Numbered from the stretch's first letter, positions 1 through 8,843 are shown. The stretch: DNA of 64,000 bases from Roseivivax isoporae LMG 25204 (GCF_000521865.1 NZ_JAME01000002.1:124001-188000); one strand, 5' to 3'. Numbers and translations: made by a program. The notes: a model not told the origin generated them from the sequence alone.

Positions 1-1147
1 GGCCGGACAGGCCGAGGAACTCGAGCACGTTCTCGGAATAGGCGTAGTTGCCGATGATCGAGGTGTAGGCGAAGAACAGGATTGCCACCGCGATGAAGAG
101 CGGCCCGGCCGCGCCGATATGCTCGGCGAGCGCGTTCTGGGTCAGCTCCATGCCGGTGACGCCGTCCGGACCGTAATCGACAGCGCCCGAGAGCAGGATC
201 ATCAGCGCCGTCGCGGTGCAGATGAGGATCGTGTCGATGAAGACGCCGAGCCCCTGCACGAGGCCCTGCGACGAGGGATGGTGCGGCTCGGGCACCGCGA
301 CGGCGGCGATGTGCGGGGCGGAGCCCATGCCCGCCTCGTTCGAGAAGAGGCCGCGCTTCACCCCGTTGAGCAGCGCCGCGGTCATGCCGCCCGCAAATCC
401 GCCGGCCGCCTGGTCGATGCCGAAGGCCGACGTGACGATGGTGGCGAGCGCGCCCGGCACCTCGGTGATGTTCATCACGATGATGGCGAGCGCCACCAGC
501 AGGTAGATGCCGGCCATGAACGGCACGACCTTCTCGGCCACGCGGGCGATCGAGGGGATGCCGCCGAAGATCACCACCGCCACGAGGCCCGCGATGACGA
601 CGCCGGTCGCGAGCTTGGGGATGCCCATGGCGCCCTCGGCCGCGTCGGCGATGGAGTTCGACTGCACCGACACGAAGATCAGCCCGAAGGAGCACAGGAA
701 GAAGAAGCAGAAGACGTAGCCGAGCCACTTGGCGTTCAGGCCGTGCCACATGTAGTAGGCCGGCCCGCCCCGGTAGCGCCCGTCGGCATTGCGCACCTTG
801 TAGAGCTGCGCGAGCGTCGATTCCGCGTAGGCGGTCGCCATGCCGACCAGCGCCACCATCCACATCCAGAAGATCGCGCCGGGGCCGCCGAGATAGATGG
901 CGACCGCGACGCCGGCGAGGTTGCCGGTGCCGACGCGGCTCGCGAGGCTGATGGTCAGCGCCTGCAGCGGCGAGATGCCGTCGGTCCCGGTGTTGCGGGA
1001 GGAGGCGATGACGCGGAAGAATTCGCCGAAATGCCTGAACTGGAGGCCGGACAATCGGATGGTCAGGAAGAGACCCGCACCGAGCAGCCCCCACACCAAC
1101 ACGTAGCCCCACAGGACGGTGTTCAGGAAATCGACGACGGCATTCAT
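1..1147 (-). CDS. Sodium:alanine/glycine symporter (AGCS family), 3' end cut by window
   Basis: The minus-strand frame is open from an ATG at 1147 to the window edge, giving 382 codons without a stop; the family is usually 450-500 residues, so the C-terminus lies outside. The protein is a multi-pass inner-membrane transporter that would import alanine or glycine with Na+. Support: the N-terminus MNAVVDFLNTVLWGYVLVWG followed by a long series of hydrophobic segments, the conserved glycine-rich stretch around SRVGTGNLAGVAVAIYLGGP, and the AGCS signature GVKRGLFSNEAGMGSAPHIA. A purine-rich ribosome site (GAGGGAGAGG) sits 3-12 bases before the ATG and fixes the start. It is divergent from ndk. 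Substrate (alanine versus glycine) cannot be told from sequence. Confidence 0.9.
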   Translation of the reverse strand, partial: MNAVVDFLNTVLWGYVLVWGLLGAGLFLTIRLSGLQFRHFGEFFRVIASSRNTGTDGISPLQALTISLASRVGTGNLAGVAVAIYLGGPGAIFWMWMVALVGMATAYAESTLAQLYKVRNADGRYRGGPAYYMWHGLNAKWLGYVFCFFFLCSFGLIFVSVQSNSIADAAEGAMGIPKLATGVVIAGLVAVVIFGGIPSIARVAEKVVPFMAGIYLLVALAIIVMNITEVPGALATIVTSAFGIDQAAGGFAGGMTAALLNGVKRGLFSNEAGMGSAPHIAAVAVPEPHHPSSQGLVQGLGVFIDTILICTATALMILLSGAVDYGPDGVTGMELTQNALAEHIGAAGPLFIAVAILFFAYTSIIGNYAYSENVLEFLGLSG

Positions 1148-1322
1148 GTGCCTCTCCCTCGCTGGTTATGATTCAACATCTTGAAGACAATTGAGGGGTG
1201 AACGCGGAAGATCCCGCTCCGGGTCCGCAACGAGGGCGGTTTTCAAGCCCCGGGGGCCGTGCTACGGGAGCGCCGATCCGGTCCGCGCGCCGCGCGCGGG
1301 CACGCAAACCGAAAGGCACATC

Positions 1323-1745
1323 ATGGCGACCGAACGCACGCTCTCGATCATCAAACCCGACGCCACCAAGCGCAACCTCACCGGCAAGATCAACGCCAAG
1401 TTCGAGGAAGCGGGCCTGCGCATCGTCGCGCAGAAGCGCATCCAGCTGAGCAAGGAGCAGGCGGGCGAGTTCTACAAGGTGCACGCGGAGCGTCCGTTCT
1501 ACGACGAGCTGTGCACGTTCATGGCCTCCGCCCCGGTGGTGGTGCAGGTCCTCGAGGGCGACGGCGCGATCCAGAAGAACCGCGAAGTCATGGGCGCCAC
1601 GAATCCCGCCGATGCCGCGCCGGGCACCATCCGCGCCGAGTTCGCGGAATCTGTCGGCGAGAACTCGGTCCACGGCTCGGACGCGCCCGAGACCGCCGCC
1701 GAGGAGATCGCGTACTTCTTCTCGGGTCTCGAGCTGGTCGGCTGA
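1323..1745 (+). CDS. ndk: Nucleoside diphosphate kinase
   Basis: A cytoplasmic enzyme that moves the gamma-phosphate between nucleoside tri- and diphosphates through a phosphohistidine. The 140-residue length is normal for the family. Visible motifs: N-terminal [15 protein letters not shown], the Kpn-loop region around residues 90-105, and the active-site signature NSVHGSDAP with His117. The start is the ATG at 1323, where the family N-terminus begins (MATERT...); the upstream in-frame sequence is not protein-like. It is followed after 26 bases by a strong hairpin terminator, so it is probably a single-gene unit. Confidence 0.97.
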   Translation: MATERTLSIIKPDATKRNLTGKINAKFEEAGLRIVAQKRIQLSKEQAGEFYKVHAERPFYDELCTFMASAPVVVQVLEGDGAIQKNREVMGATNPADAAPGTIRAEFAESVGENSVHGSDAPETAAEEIAYFFSGLELVG

Positions 1746-1771
1746 GCCGGCTCGGGCATCCGCACGACAGG

Positions 1772-1802
1772 AAGGGCGCGCCGGGTGGGCGCGCCCTTTC
1801 TC
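1772..1802 (+). terminator. Intrinsic terminator after ndk
   Basis: Perfect 11-bp stem: 1772-1782 pairs with 1788-1798 around the loop GGGTG. The stem begins AA and ends TT, followed by TCTCGT, so the T-tract is short. It lies between the convergent ndk and DUF4112 genes and may act for both. Confidence 0.75.
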
Positions 1803-1824
1803 GTATCCGGACTGCGGTTCGCCG

Positions 1825-2235
1825 TCACTGGGACGGCGGCACCGCCCCGTGACGCGATTCCAGGTGCCGGCGCAGGAGCGCCGCGTTCTTCGAGTTGGAC
1901 TTGAAACCCACGTCGAAGAGGTCGCCCACCAGCGGCACGAGGCCGATCAGCCAGTCGATGCCGACATTCGCGCCCATCTGCACCAGCGTGGGCGTGGGCA
2001 CGCCCATCCGGTAGGCGCTGTGCAGGATGTAGGCCGCGGGCAGCGCCGCCAGCGTGTCGCCGACGCCGGGCACCAGGCCCACGATGCTGTCCCAGCCGAC
2101 GCGGATGCCGGTGCCCGGCAGGCGGAAGGCGCGATCCATGCGGTGCGCGATCCGCTCGATCCGGTGCAGCCGGGCGATGTCGTCGGTCACGCCGGGCGCG
2201 GCGGCGCCCGGCGGCATGCGGTGCACTTTCTCCAT
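1825..2235 (-). CDS. DUF4112 domain-containing protein
   Basis: A 136-residue protein starting at the ATG at 2235 (MEKVHRMPPGAAAPG). The core has two similar halves, each with a glycine/proline turn: GWDSIVGLVPGVGDTLAALP and DWLIGLVPLVGDLFDVGFKS. This repeat is characteristic of DUF4112. The segments between them are hydrophobic, suggesting a small membrane-associated protein. Molecular function is unknown for the family. It sits 14 bases downstream of a YqaE-type gene on the same strand, so the two are probably co-transcribed. Confidence 0.85.
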   Translation of the reverse strand: MEKVHRMPPGAAAPGVTDDIARLHRIERIAHRMDRAFRLPGTGIRVGWDSIVGLVPGVGDTLAALPAAYILHSAYRMGVPTPTLVQMGANVGIDWLIGLVPLVGDLFDVGFKSNSKNAALLRRHLESRHGAVPPSQ

Positions 2236-2249
2236 GGGCCTGCCTCCGG

Positions 2250-2423
2250 TCACACCGTCCGCGGGCCGGTGCGGGCGATCACCCAAACCGCGTGCACGAT
2301 GCCGGGGATGTAGCCCAGGATGGTGAGGATGATGTTGATCCAGAAATGCTTGCCGATGCCCACCTGAAGGAAGACGCCAAGCGGCGGCAGCAGGATCGCG
2401 AAGATGATGCGGACAAGGTCCAT
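2250..2423 (-). CDS. YqaE/Pmp3 family small membrane protein
   Basis: A 57-residue protein with two hydrophobic segments separated by a short loop: MDLVRIIFAILLPPLGVFLQ and the HFWINIILTILGYIPGIVHA half. The LPPLGVF and LGYIPG motifs are those of the Pmp3/YqaE proteolipid family, which affects membrane potential and salt or cold tolerance in yeast and plants; the bacterial role is poorly known. The ATG at 2423 is preferred because GGAG lies 11 bases upstream. An ATG at 2456 would add 11 residues but has no ribosome site. It precedes the DUF4112 gene in a likely two-gene operon. Confidence 0.88.
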   Translation of the reverse strand: MDLVRIIFAILLPPLGVFLQVGIGKHFWINIILTILGYIPGIVHAVWVIARTGPRTV

Positions 2424-2486
2424 GACGCTTTGCTCCGGACTCGTTGAAGTTGCCATGGCAACGCAGCCGGCCGGGCCGGGGTTCCG

Positions 2487-2831
2487 CTAGCCGTGACGCC
2501 GCGGCGGGCGCAGGCCGATCCGGTCCATGAAGGCCGCGAGATCCGGCGGAGGCAGGCCCGCGCTCTTCGGGCGACGCCTGAGAAGCGCGTCGTAAGCCTT
2601 TCGCATTTCGTCCTTTTCCGCACCCTTCAGGTCGTTCCACGGACGTCCCTGCAGGGCCATGTGCAGCGCGTAGTAGGCGATGAAATGCGGCCGGGCGCCG
2701 ACCGAAAGCATGCGCAGATAGGCCTCGTCGGCGCCGATCCGACGCAGCGTCTCGGCGCTGTCGATGCCGGCTGCGGCGAGGAGGCGTTCCTGCGCGGGTC
2801 CGATGCCGCGGATCGCGGTGACCGGCGTCAC
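2487..2831 (-). CDS. TfoX C-terminal-domain protein
   Basis: A 114-residue protein consisting essentially of the TfoX/Sxy C-terminal domain: an N-terminal helix-hairpin-helix-like stretch AIRGIGPAQERLLAAAGI, then DSAETLRRIGADEAYLRML and the YYALHMALQGRPWNDL segment. The N-terminal TfoX domain of competence regulators is absent, so a role in competence should not be assumed. The start is a GTG at 2831 that overlaps the stop of the upstream aminotransferase gene (GTGA), implying translational coupling. Function beyond the domain name is unknown. Confidence 0.82.
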   Translation of the reverse strand: MTPVTAIRGIGPAQERLLAAAGIDSAETLRRIGADEAYLRMLSVGARPHFIAYYALHMALQGRPWNDLKGAEKDEMRKAYDALLRRRPKSAGLPPPDLAAFMDRIGLRPPRRHG

Positions 2832-4027
2832 GATCGCGCCGCGTGCCGCGGTGCCCGGGCAAGGCTGTCCGCGAAGGCCGCGAGCGTCTCGACCGCGGCG
2901 ACAAGCCTCTCGTCCGGCACGGTGAGCGCCACGCGCACATGTCCTGCCGCCGAGGGGCCGAAGCTCTCGCCGGGCATGACCGCGATCCGGTGCGCGTCGA
3001 GCAGCGCCCCGGCGAAGGCCGCGCCGTCGAGGCCCGTCGCGCGCACGTCGAGCATCACGTACATGGCGCCCTGCGGCGGGACGGCGCGGACCGCCGCGTG
3101 GCCTTCGAGCGCCTCGAGCACCCGCGCGCGGCGACGGCCGAAGGGTTCGGCCACGCGGCCCTCGCGCGCCACGCCCTCCGCCAGCGCGAAGCAGGCGGCA
3201 TCCTGGATGAAGCCCGGCACGCCGTAGGTGGTGACGGTGGCTAGGTCGATCAGGTGTCCGATGACCGCCTCCGGCGCGACGATCCAGCCGATCCGGCTGC
3301 CGGTCATGGCGTGGCTCTTCGACATCGACCCGACGACGAGCGTTCGCGCGGCCATGCCGGGCAGGGCGCGGGGCGACAGGTGCGCACCCTCCCAGACCTG
3401 GCTGTCGTAGACCTCGTCCGAGATCAGCCAGAGGTCGTGCGCCTCGGCGACCTCGGCGACCGCCTCGAGCGTCTGGCGCCCGTAGACCGCGCCGGTCGGG
3501 TTGTTGGGCGTGTTCAGGAGCAGCGACGCGGCGCCGGGCGCGGCCCGCATCAGCGCCGCGCGGTCGGGCAGGAACCCGTCCTCGGGCCGCGTCGGGACCG
3601 GGCGCGGCACGGCACCCGCGCCGCGGATCGTCCCCGGATAGGTGGCGTAATGTGGCTCGACCAGGAGCGCGGGCGCGCCCGGCGGGCAGCAGGCCACGTG
3701 CGCGGCAAAGAGCGCCGACTGTCCGCCCGGCGTCACCAGCACGTTGGCACGCGTGGTCGGCACGCCCGTCCGCTCGGCGACCCGTGCCGCGATGGCGTCG
3801 CGCAGCGTGTCGGTGCCGGGCACGGTGGCATACCCGGTGTGCCCGTCCCGCGCCGCCGCGTGCATCGCGTCGAGGATCGCGGGGTCGGTGCGCTCGTCGT
3901 GTTCGCCGATGGTCAGCTCGGTGACCTCGACGCCCCGGGCGACGAGGGCGCGTGCACGGTAGAACACCTCCCAGCCGTCCGATCCGCCGCCGTTGAGGCC
4001 GGTCAGGCGCGGGGAAAGTTCGGGCAT
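2828..4027 (-). CDS. Pyridoxal-phosphate aminotransferase, class I/II
   Basis: A 399-residue fold-type I PLP enzyme of the cytoplasm. Visible landmarks: the glycine-rich phosphate-binding segment TPGGQSALF (residues 99-107), NTPNNPTGAVY (172-182), the Asp/Tyr pair in LISDEVYD (201-208) that contacts the cofactor, and the Schiff-base lysine in SMSKSHAMTGSRIGW, with Lys237. The subgroup is aspartate-aminotransferase-like; the amino-acid substrate cannot be decided. The ATG at 4027 gives a normal family length. It is translationally coupled by a GTGA overlap to the TfoX_C gene. No pathway neighbours identify the substrate. Confidence 0.9.
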   Translation of the reverse strand: MPELSPRLTGLNGGGSDGWEVFYRARALVARGVEVTELTIGEHDERTDPAILDAMHAAARDGHTGYATVPGTDTLRDAIAARVAERTGVPTTRANVLVTPGGQSALFAAHVACCPPGAPALLVEPHYATYPGTIRGAGAVPRPVPTRPEDGFLPDRAALMRAAPGAASLLLNTPNNPTGAVYGRQTLEAVAEVAEAHDLWLISDEVYDSQVWEGAHLSPRALPGMAARTLVVGSMSKSHAMTGSRIGWIVAPEAVIGHLIDLATVTTYGVPGFIQDAACFALAEGVAREGRVAEPFGRRRARVLEALEGHAAVRAVPPQGAMYVMLDVRATGLDGAAFAGALLDAHRIAVMPGESFGPSAAGHVRVALTVPDERLVAAVETLAAFADSLARAPRHAARS

Positions 4028-4128
4028 GGCTGCGACTCCGTCTTGGTTTCGGCGCCACTCAACAGCGCCGGCGGTCCGGGCTCAACCCCAAGCTGGCGCG
4101 GACACCGGGGATGTGCTATCGGCGGCGC

Positions 4129-4173
4129 ATGAGCAACGCTGCACACCGCATCACCTGCTGCAATACCCGCTGA
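4129..4173 (+). CDS. Candidate cysteine leader peptide upstream of cysS
   Basis: A 14-codon ORF, MSNAAHRITCCNTR, ends 86 bases before the cysS start. Two adjacent TGC codons (4156-4161) sit four codons before its stop, as expected of a peptide that senses charged tRNA-Cys. Upstream, GCTATC at 4115-4120 could be a -10 element about 8 bases before the ATG, so the mRNA could begin at or very near the start codon. No clear ribosome site precedes the ATG, which fits a leaderless start. Cys codons are rare in this genome, so a tandem pair directly before cysteinyl-tRNA synthetase is unlikely to be chance. Translation and regulation are inferred, not shown. Confidence 0.62.
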   Translation: MSNAAHRITCCNTR

Positions 4174-4232
4174 GATTTCCGGCGGGCCGCTCTCCTGTTT
4201 CCCTCATGACATCGAGTTGCTAAAGCCCGCCG
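4166..4232 (+). promoter_or_regulatory. Mutually exclusive RNA pairings in the cysS leader
   Basis: CGGCGGGC at 4180-4187 is perfectly complementary to GCCCGCCG at 4225-4232. The same upstream strand (GCGGG, 4182-4186) can instead pair with CCCGC at 4166-4170, inside the last codons of the leader ORF. A ribosome stalled on the Cys codons would cover the latter and free the former, so the two structures can switch. No T-tract follows 4232, so if this is a switch it more likely acts on translation or on Rho than as an intrinsic terminator. The pairings are read directly; the switch is inference. Confidence 0.45.
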
Positions 4233-4259
4233 CGAGCGACCCCGCGCGCGAGGACCGAC

Positions 4260-5633
4260 ATGGCACCGACGATCAGGCTGACGAACACCCGGACCCGGAC
4301 GAAGGAGGACTTCGCCCCGATCGACCCCGGCAACGTGCGCATGTATGTCTGCGGGCCCACCGTCTACGACCGGGCGCATCTCGGCAATGCGCGGCCCGTC
4401 GTGGTGTTCGACGTGCTCTACCGCCTGCTACGGCACGTCTACGGCACCGACCACGTGACCTACGTGCGCAATTTCACCGACGTCGACGACAAGATCAACG
4501 CGCGCGCCGCTGAGACCGGCCGCGACATCGCCGCGATCACCGAGGAGACCATCGGCTGGTTCCATGAGGACATGGACGCGCTCGGCGCGCTGCGTCCCGA
4601 CCATGCCCCGCGGGCCACGGGATGGATCGCGCAGATGGTCGAGATGATCGCGGACCTGATCGCGCGGGGCCACGCCTACGCGGCCGAGGGGCACGTGCTC
4701 TTCGACGTCAACTCCTATGACGGCTACGGCCGGCTTTCGGGCCGGTCGGTCGAGGACATGATCGCCGGCGCCCGCGTCGAGGTCGCGCCCTACAAGAAGC
4801 ACCCGATGGATTTTGTCCTGTGGAAGCCGTCCGGCCCCGACCTGCCCGGCTGGGACAGCCCGTGGGGCCGCGGCCGGCCCGGCTGGCACATCGAATGCTC
4901 GGCCATGGCCGGCGGCCTCCTGGGCGAGAGCTTCGACATCCACGGTGGCGGCAACGACCTGATGTTTCCCCACCACGAGAACGAGATCGCGCAATCGGCC
5001 TGCGCGCATCCCGAGGGCGATTTCGCCCGCGTCTGGCTGCACAACGAGATGCTGCAGGTCGAGGGCAAGAAGATGTCGAAATCGCTCGGCAACTTCTTCA
5101 CCGTGCGCGACCTGCTCGACGACGGCATCCCGGGCGAGGTGATCCGCTTCGTCCTGTTGTCCGCGCATTACCGCAAGCCCATGGACTGGACCGCGCAGAA
5201 GCGGCAGGAGGCCGAGGCGACCTTGCGGCGCTGGTACGGCCTGGCGGGTGCGGCACCCGATGGCGGTGACGTTTCCGAGGGTGTCGTCAACGCCTTGGCG
5301 GACGACCTGAACACGCCCGCGGCGATTGCCGAACTGCATCGGCTCGCCCATGCCGAAGATGCGCCGACCCTGCGCGCGACGCTGAATTTCCTCGGCTTCA
5401 TGTGCCCGGACCTTCCCGCATGGGCGGTGGAGCCCGCGGCCGATCTCGGGCACTGGCGCGACCGGCTCGCGGCCGAACGCGCGGCCGCGATGCAATCCAA
5501 GGACTTCGCGGGCGTCGACCGGCTGAAGGCGATCCTCAAGGAGGCGGGCGTCGAGGTGCGCATGTCGAAGGAAGGCGTGGACCTGCTGCCCGGGCCCGGC
5601 TTCGACGCGTCGAAGCTCGAGGATCGGGAATGA
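4260..5633 (+). CDS. cysS: Cysteinyl-tRNA synthetase
   Basis: A 457-residue class I aminoacyl-tRNA synthetase that charges tRNA-Cys. Motifs: the zinc-site Cys31 in [11 protein letters not shown], the HIGH-type motif AHLGN (39-43), the second zinc-ligand region [27 protein letters not shown], and KMSKS at 271-275 in [11 protein letters not shown]. Length matches the family (about 460). The ATG at 4260 is preceded by GAGGA. The gene stands alone downstream of a Cys-codon leader ORF, suggesting control by cysteine or charged tRNA-Cys. cimA follows after 51 bases and may be co-transcribed. Confidence 0.97.
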   Translation: MAPTIRLTNTRTRTKEDFAPIDPGNVRMYVCGPTVYDRAHLGNARPVVVFDVLYRLLRHVYGTDHVTYVRNFTDVDDKINARAAETGRDIAAITEETIGWFHEDMDALGALRPDHAPRATGWIAQMVEMIADLIARGHAYAAEGHVLFDVNSYDGYGRLSGRSVEDMIAGARVEVAPYKKHPMDFVLWKPSGPDLPGWDSPWGRGRPGWHIECSAMAGGLLGESFDIHGGGNDLMFPHHENEIAQSACAHPEGDFARVWLHNEMLQVEGKKMSKSLGNFFTVRDLLDDGIPGEVIRFVLLSAHYRKPMDWTAQKRQEAEATLRRWYGLAGAAPDGGDVSEGVVNALADDLNTPAAIAELHRLAHAEDAPTLRATLNFLGFMCPDLPAWAVEPAADLGHWRDRLAAERAAAMQSKDFAGVDRLKAILKEAGVEVRMSKEGVDLLPGPGFDASKLEDRE

Positions 5634-5684
5634 CGGGGCTTTCGGGACGAGTCACCGTGACCGGGGCGGTGCAGCGCGGAGAAG

Positions 5685-7316
5685 ATGAAGGCGAAGGTGC
5701 CCATGGCTGAACGGCTCTACCTCTACGACACCACGCTGCGCGACGGGCAGCAGACGCAGGGCGTGCAGTTCTCGACCGCGGAGAAGCGGCGCGTCGCGGC
5801 GGCGCTCGATGCGCTGGGGGTCGACTACATCGAGGGCGGCTGGCCCGGCGCGAACCCCACCGACAGCGCCTTTTTCGAGGACGCGCCGGAGACCCGCGCC
5901 ACCATGACCGCCTTCGGCATGACCAAGCGGTCGGGCCGGTCGGCCGAGAACGACGACGTGCTCGCGGGCGTGCTGAACGCGGGCACGGGCGCGGTCTGCC
6001 TGGTCGGCAAGACGCACGACTACCACGTGGAGCGCGCGCTCGGCATCCCGCTCAAGGAAAACGTCGACAACATCGCGGCCTCGCTCGCGCATTGCGTTAA
6101 GGAAGGCCGGGAAACCCTTTTCGATGCGGAACATTTCTTCGACGGCTACAAGGCGAACCCGGGCTATGCCCTGACCTGCCTCCGGGCGGCGCGGGATGCG
6201 GGCGCGCGCTGGATCGTGCTCTGCGACACCAATGGCGGCACGTTGCCCGACGAGATCGGCCGCATCGTGGCCGAGGTGATCGCGGCGGGGATCCCGTGCG
6301 ACAGGCTCGGCATCCACACCCACAACGACACCGAGACCGCGGTCGCGGGCGCCCTTGCCGCCGTGGCCGCCGGCGCGCGGCAGATCCAGGGCACGCTGAA
6401 CGGGCTCGGCGAGCGCTGCGGAAACGCGAACCTCGTCTCGCTGATCCCGACGCTGGTGCTGAAGGAGCCGTGGGCGAGCCGCTACGACACCGGCGTCAGC
6501 CGCGCCGCTCTCGAGGACCTGACGCGCACCAGCCGGATGCTGGACGACATCCTGAACCGCGTGCCGCTGAAGCAGCTGCCCTATGTCGGCGCCTCGGCCT
6601 TCGCGCACAAGGCGGGGCTGCACGCGAGCGCGATCGAGAAGGACCCCTCGACCTACGAGCACGTGGACCCTTCCGCGGTCGGCAACCGCCGCTTCATCCC
6701 GATGTCGAACCAGGCCGGCCGGTCGAACCTGCGCCGGCGCCTGACCGACATGGGCCTCAGCGTCGCGCCGGACGATCCGGCGCTCGGACGCATCCTCGAC
6801 CGGGTGAAGGCGCGCGAGGCCGAGGGCTATGCCTACGACACCGCGCAGGCGTCGTTCGAGCTGCTCGCCCGCGAGGAGCTGGGGCAGGCCGCGGATTTCT
6901 TCGAGGTCAAGCGCTACCGGGTGACCGTCGAGCGGCGCAAGAACAAGTACAACCGGACGGTGTCGCTGTCCGAGGCGGTCGTGGTGGTGAAGATCGACGG
7001 CGAGAAGAAGCTGTCGGTGAGCGAATCGATGGACGAGTCGGGCGGTGACCGCGGCCCGGTCAACGCGCTCGCCAAGGCGCTGGCCAAGGATCTGGGGCGC
7101 TACCAGGACGTGATCGCCGACATGCGGCTCGTCGACTTCAAGGTGCGCATCACCCAGGGCGGGACCGAGGCGGTGACCCGCGTGATCATCGACAGCGCCG
7201 ACGGGCAGGGGCGGCACTGGTCGACGGTGGGGGTGTCGCCGAACATCGTCGACGCGTCCTTCGAGGCGCTGCTCGACGCGGTGCGCTGGAAGCTCGTCAG
7301 GGACGTGACCGGGTGA
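5685..7316 (+). CDS. cimA: (R)-citramalate synthase
   Basis: A 543-residue enzyme of the isopropylmalate/citramalate synthase family that condenses pyruvate with acetyl-CoA to citramalate, feeding a threonine-independent route to isoleucine. The HMGL-like catalytic domain (about 1-280) opens with LYLYDTTLRDGQQTQGVQFS and contains the metal-ligand region GIHTHNDTETAVAGALAA. The C-terminal third is the LeuA-type regulatory dimer domain. The CimA-specific opening (DTTLRDGQQTQGV, EGGWPGANPTD) separates it from LeuA. ATG at 5685 has GGAG just upstream; ATG at 5703 (MAERLYLYD) is equally plausible. The stop overlaps the GTG of the next gene. Its isoleucine role fits the ilv genes 9 kb away. Confidence 0.93.
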   Translation: MKAKVPMAERLYLYDTTLRDGQQTQGVQFSTAEKRRVAAALDALGVDYIEGGWPGANPTDSAFFEDAPETRATMTAFGMTKRSGRSAENDDVLAGVLNAGTGAVCLVGKTHDYHVERALGIPLKENVDNIAASLAHCVKEGRETLFDAEHFFDGYKANPGYALTCLRAARDAGARWIVLCDTNGGTLPDEIGRIVAEVIAAGIPCDRLGIHTHNDTETAVAGALAAVAAGARQIQGTLNGLGERCGNANLVSLIPTLVLKEPWASRYDTGVSRAALEDLTRTSRMLDDILNRVPLKQLPYVGASAFAHKAGLHASAIEKDPSTYEHVDPSAVGNRRFIPMSNQAGRSNLRRRLTDMGLSVAPDDPALGRILDRVKAREAEGYAYDTAQASFELLAREELGQAADFFEVKRYRVTVERRKNKYNRTVSLSEAVVVVKIDGEKKLSVSESMDESGGDRGPVNALAKALAKDLGRYQDVIADMRLVDFKVRITQGGTEAVTRVIIDSADGQGRHWSTVGVSPNIVDASFEALLDAVRWKLVRDVTG

Positions 7317-8053
7317 GGCGAGGCTTCTGGCGGCTTCATTCGGGGCTCGACCGCGAGGGACCGGGAACGCCCGATGACGTGCTCTGGGCGCTCGATCGGG
7401 CGCGGGTGCGGCCGCGGGCGCGCATCTGCGACGCGGGCTGCGGCCCCGGTGCGGACGCGGTGACGCTGGCCACGGCGCGGCCCATGGGCACGGTCGACGC
7501 GATCGACGCCGCGCCCTCGCTCGTGAACGAGGCCTGGGCGCGGTGCGCGGACCTTTCCAACGTCACGGTGCGGCGCGGCGACATGCGGCTTCTCTCGGGA
7601 CCCTACGACCTCATCTGGAGCGCGGGCGCGATCAGCTTCCTCGGCGTGACGCAGGGCCTGTCCGCGTGGCGCCGGGCGCTCGCCCCCGGCGGCACGGTGG
7701 CGTTCTCGGAGCCCGTGCGTCCGCGGGCGCCCTATCCGGCCGAGGTCGCGCGGTTCTGGGCGGACTATCCCCAGATCACCGACCTCGACGGGATCGCCGC
7801 GCAGGTGGCGGCGGCGAGGTATCGCGTGATCGATCACCGCATCATCGGTGTCGAAGGATGGGACGCCTATTATACCCCGCTCGCGGCGCGCATCGCCGAG
7901 CTGCGGCCCGACGCGGCGGAGGACCCGGACCTGGCCGAGGTGCTCGACGCGGCCGAGGCCGAGATCGCGCTCTGGCGCGCGGCGCGCACGCACGTGACCT
8001 ACGCGCTGATCCTCGCCCGGCCGGTCCCTGTGCCCGGCCGGCCTTCGGGCTAG
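7313..8053 (+). CDS. Class I SAM-dependent methyltransferase
   Basis: A 246-residue Rossmann-fold methyltransferase. Motif I is ICDAGCGPGADAVTLA; the acidic residue that would hold the SAM ribose lies in VDAIDAAP, and motif IV is the YDLIWSAGAISFLG segment. The C-terminal half (GVTQGLSAWRRALAPGGTVAF) is typical of ubiE/small-molecule methyltransferases. The GTG start at 7313 overlaps the cimA stop (GTGA), so translation is probably coupled to cimA. Substrate is unknown, and coupling to cimA does not by itself imply a role in branched-chain synthesis. Confidence 0.85.
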   Translation: MRRGFWRLHSGLDREGPGTPDDVLWALDRARVRPRARICDAGCGPGADAVTLATARPMGTVDAIDAAPSLVNEAWARCADLSNVTVRRGDMRLLSGPYDLIWSAGAISFLGVTQGLSAWRRALAPGGTVAFSEPVRPRAPYPAEVARFWADYPQITDLDGIAAQVAAARYRVIDHRIIGVEGWDAYYTPLAARIAELRPDAAEDPDLAEVLDAAEAEIALWRAARTHVTYALILARPVPVPGRPSG

Positions 8054-8063
8054 GTGCGGCAGC

Positions 8064-8843
8064 ATGCAGTTCGACGACGATCTCAACGCCTGCGCCGCGG
8101 CCGTGGAACGCGGCGATCCCGACCGGTTCCGCGCGGCCATGGCGGCGCCCGTGCCGGCGCGGCGCGTGCTCTTCCCGATCTACGCCTTCAACCTCGAAGT
8201 GGCGCGCGCGCCCTACGTGACGCAGGAGCCCATGATCGCGCAGATGCGCCTGCAATGGTGGGCCGACGCGCTCGACGAGATCGCGTCGGGGGGCATGGTG
8301 CGCCGGCACGAGGTGGCGACGCCGCTTGCGCTGGCGGTCGGTCCCGAGGGCGCGGAGCTGCTGCGACCCGCGGTCGAGGCGCGGCGACGCGACGCGGACG
8401 GCAGCGACCCGGCCGATGCGGAGGACCTCGAGGCCTACCTGTCCGATACCGGCGGTACGCTCATGTGGGCGGCGGCGCGGGCGCTCGGCTCGGCGCGCGA
8501 GGCGCGGGTGCGGGCCTTGGGCACGCATCTCGGCTTCGCGAACTACCTCCTGGCCGTGCCCGAGCTCCTGCGGCGCAACCGCCAGCCGTTTCCGGACATG
8601 TCGCCCGGGGCGATCGGGGCGGCGGTGCGGTCGCGGCTGCCGCTGCGCGCGGATCCCGACCTTGCAGAGAGGCCCGATGCCGGTGCGCGGGTGGCTGAGC
8701 TCTCCGCCTGGCGCGTGCCGGCGATCCTGGCGCGGGCCGCGCGCGATCCGCAGGCGGTCCTCGACGGACGGCTCGGCGGATCCGAGGCCGGGGCACGGCT
8801 GTCGCTGATGCTGACGGCGGCCGGGCTGCGCCGGCTGCCCTGA
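8064..8843 (+). CDS. NDUFAF6-like squalene/phytoene-synthase-fold protein
   Basis: A 259-residue protein with the trans-isoprenyl synthase fold but no catalytic aspartates. Where true squalene/phytoene synthases carry the first DxxxD motif, this protein reads YAFNLEVARAP (40-50), followed by MRLQWWADALDEI (61-73). That pattern matches the complex I assembly factor NDUFAF6, which is also catalytically dead. The YLSDTGGTLMW segment and the later GFANYLLAVPELL region fit the same fold. There are no carotenoid or hopanoid genes nearby. A role in respiratory complex I assembly is inference from family resemblance. The start is the ATG at 8064, ten bases after the previous stop. Confidence 0.72.
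   Translation: MQFDDDLNACAAAVERGDPDRFRAAMAAPVPARRVLFPIYAFNLEVARAPYVTQEPMIAQMRLQWWADALDEIASGGMVRRHEVATPLALAVGPEGAELLRPAVEARRRDADGSDPADAEDLEAYLSDTGGTLMWAAARALGSAREARVRALGTHLGFANYLLAVPELLRRNRQPFPDMSPGAIGAAVRSRLPLRADPDLAERPDAGARVAELSAWRVPAILARAARDPQAVLDGRLGGSEAGARLSLMLTAAGLRRLP

Noticed and set aside
8064-8843. Phytoene or squalene synthase making carotenoids or hopanoids
   Set aside because: The catalytic aspartate-rich motif is missing and no pathway genes are nearby.
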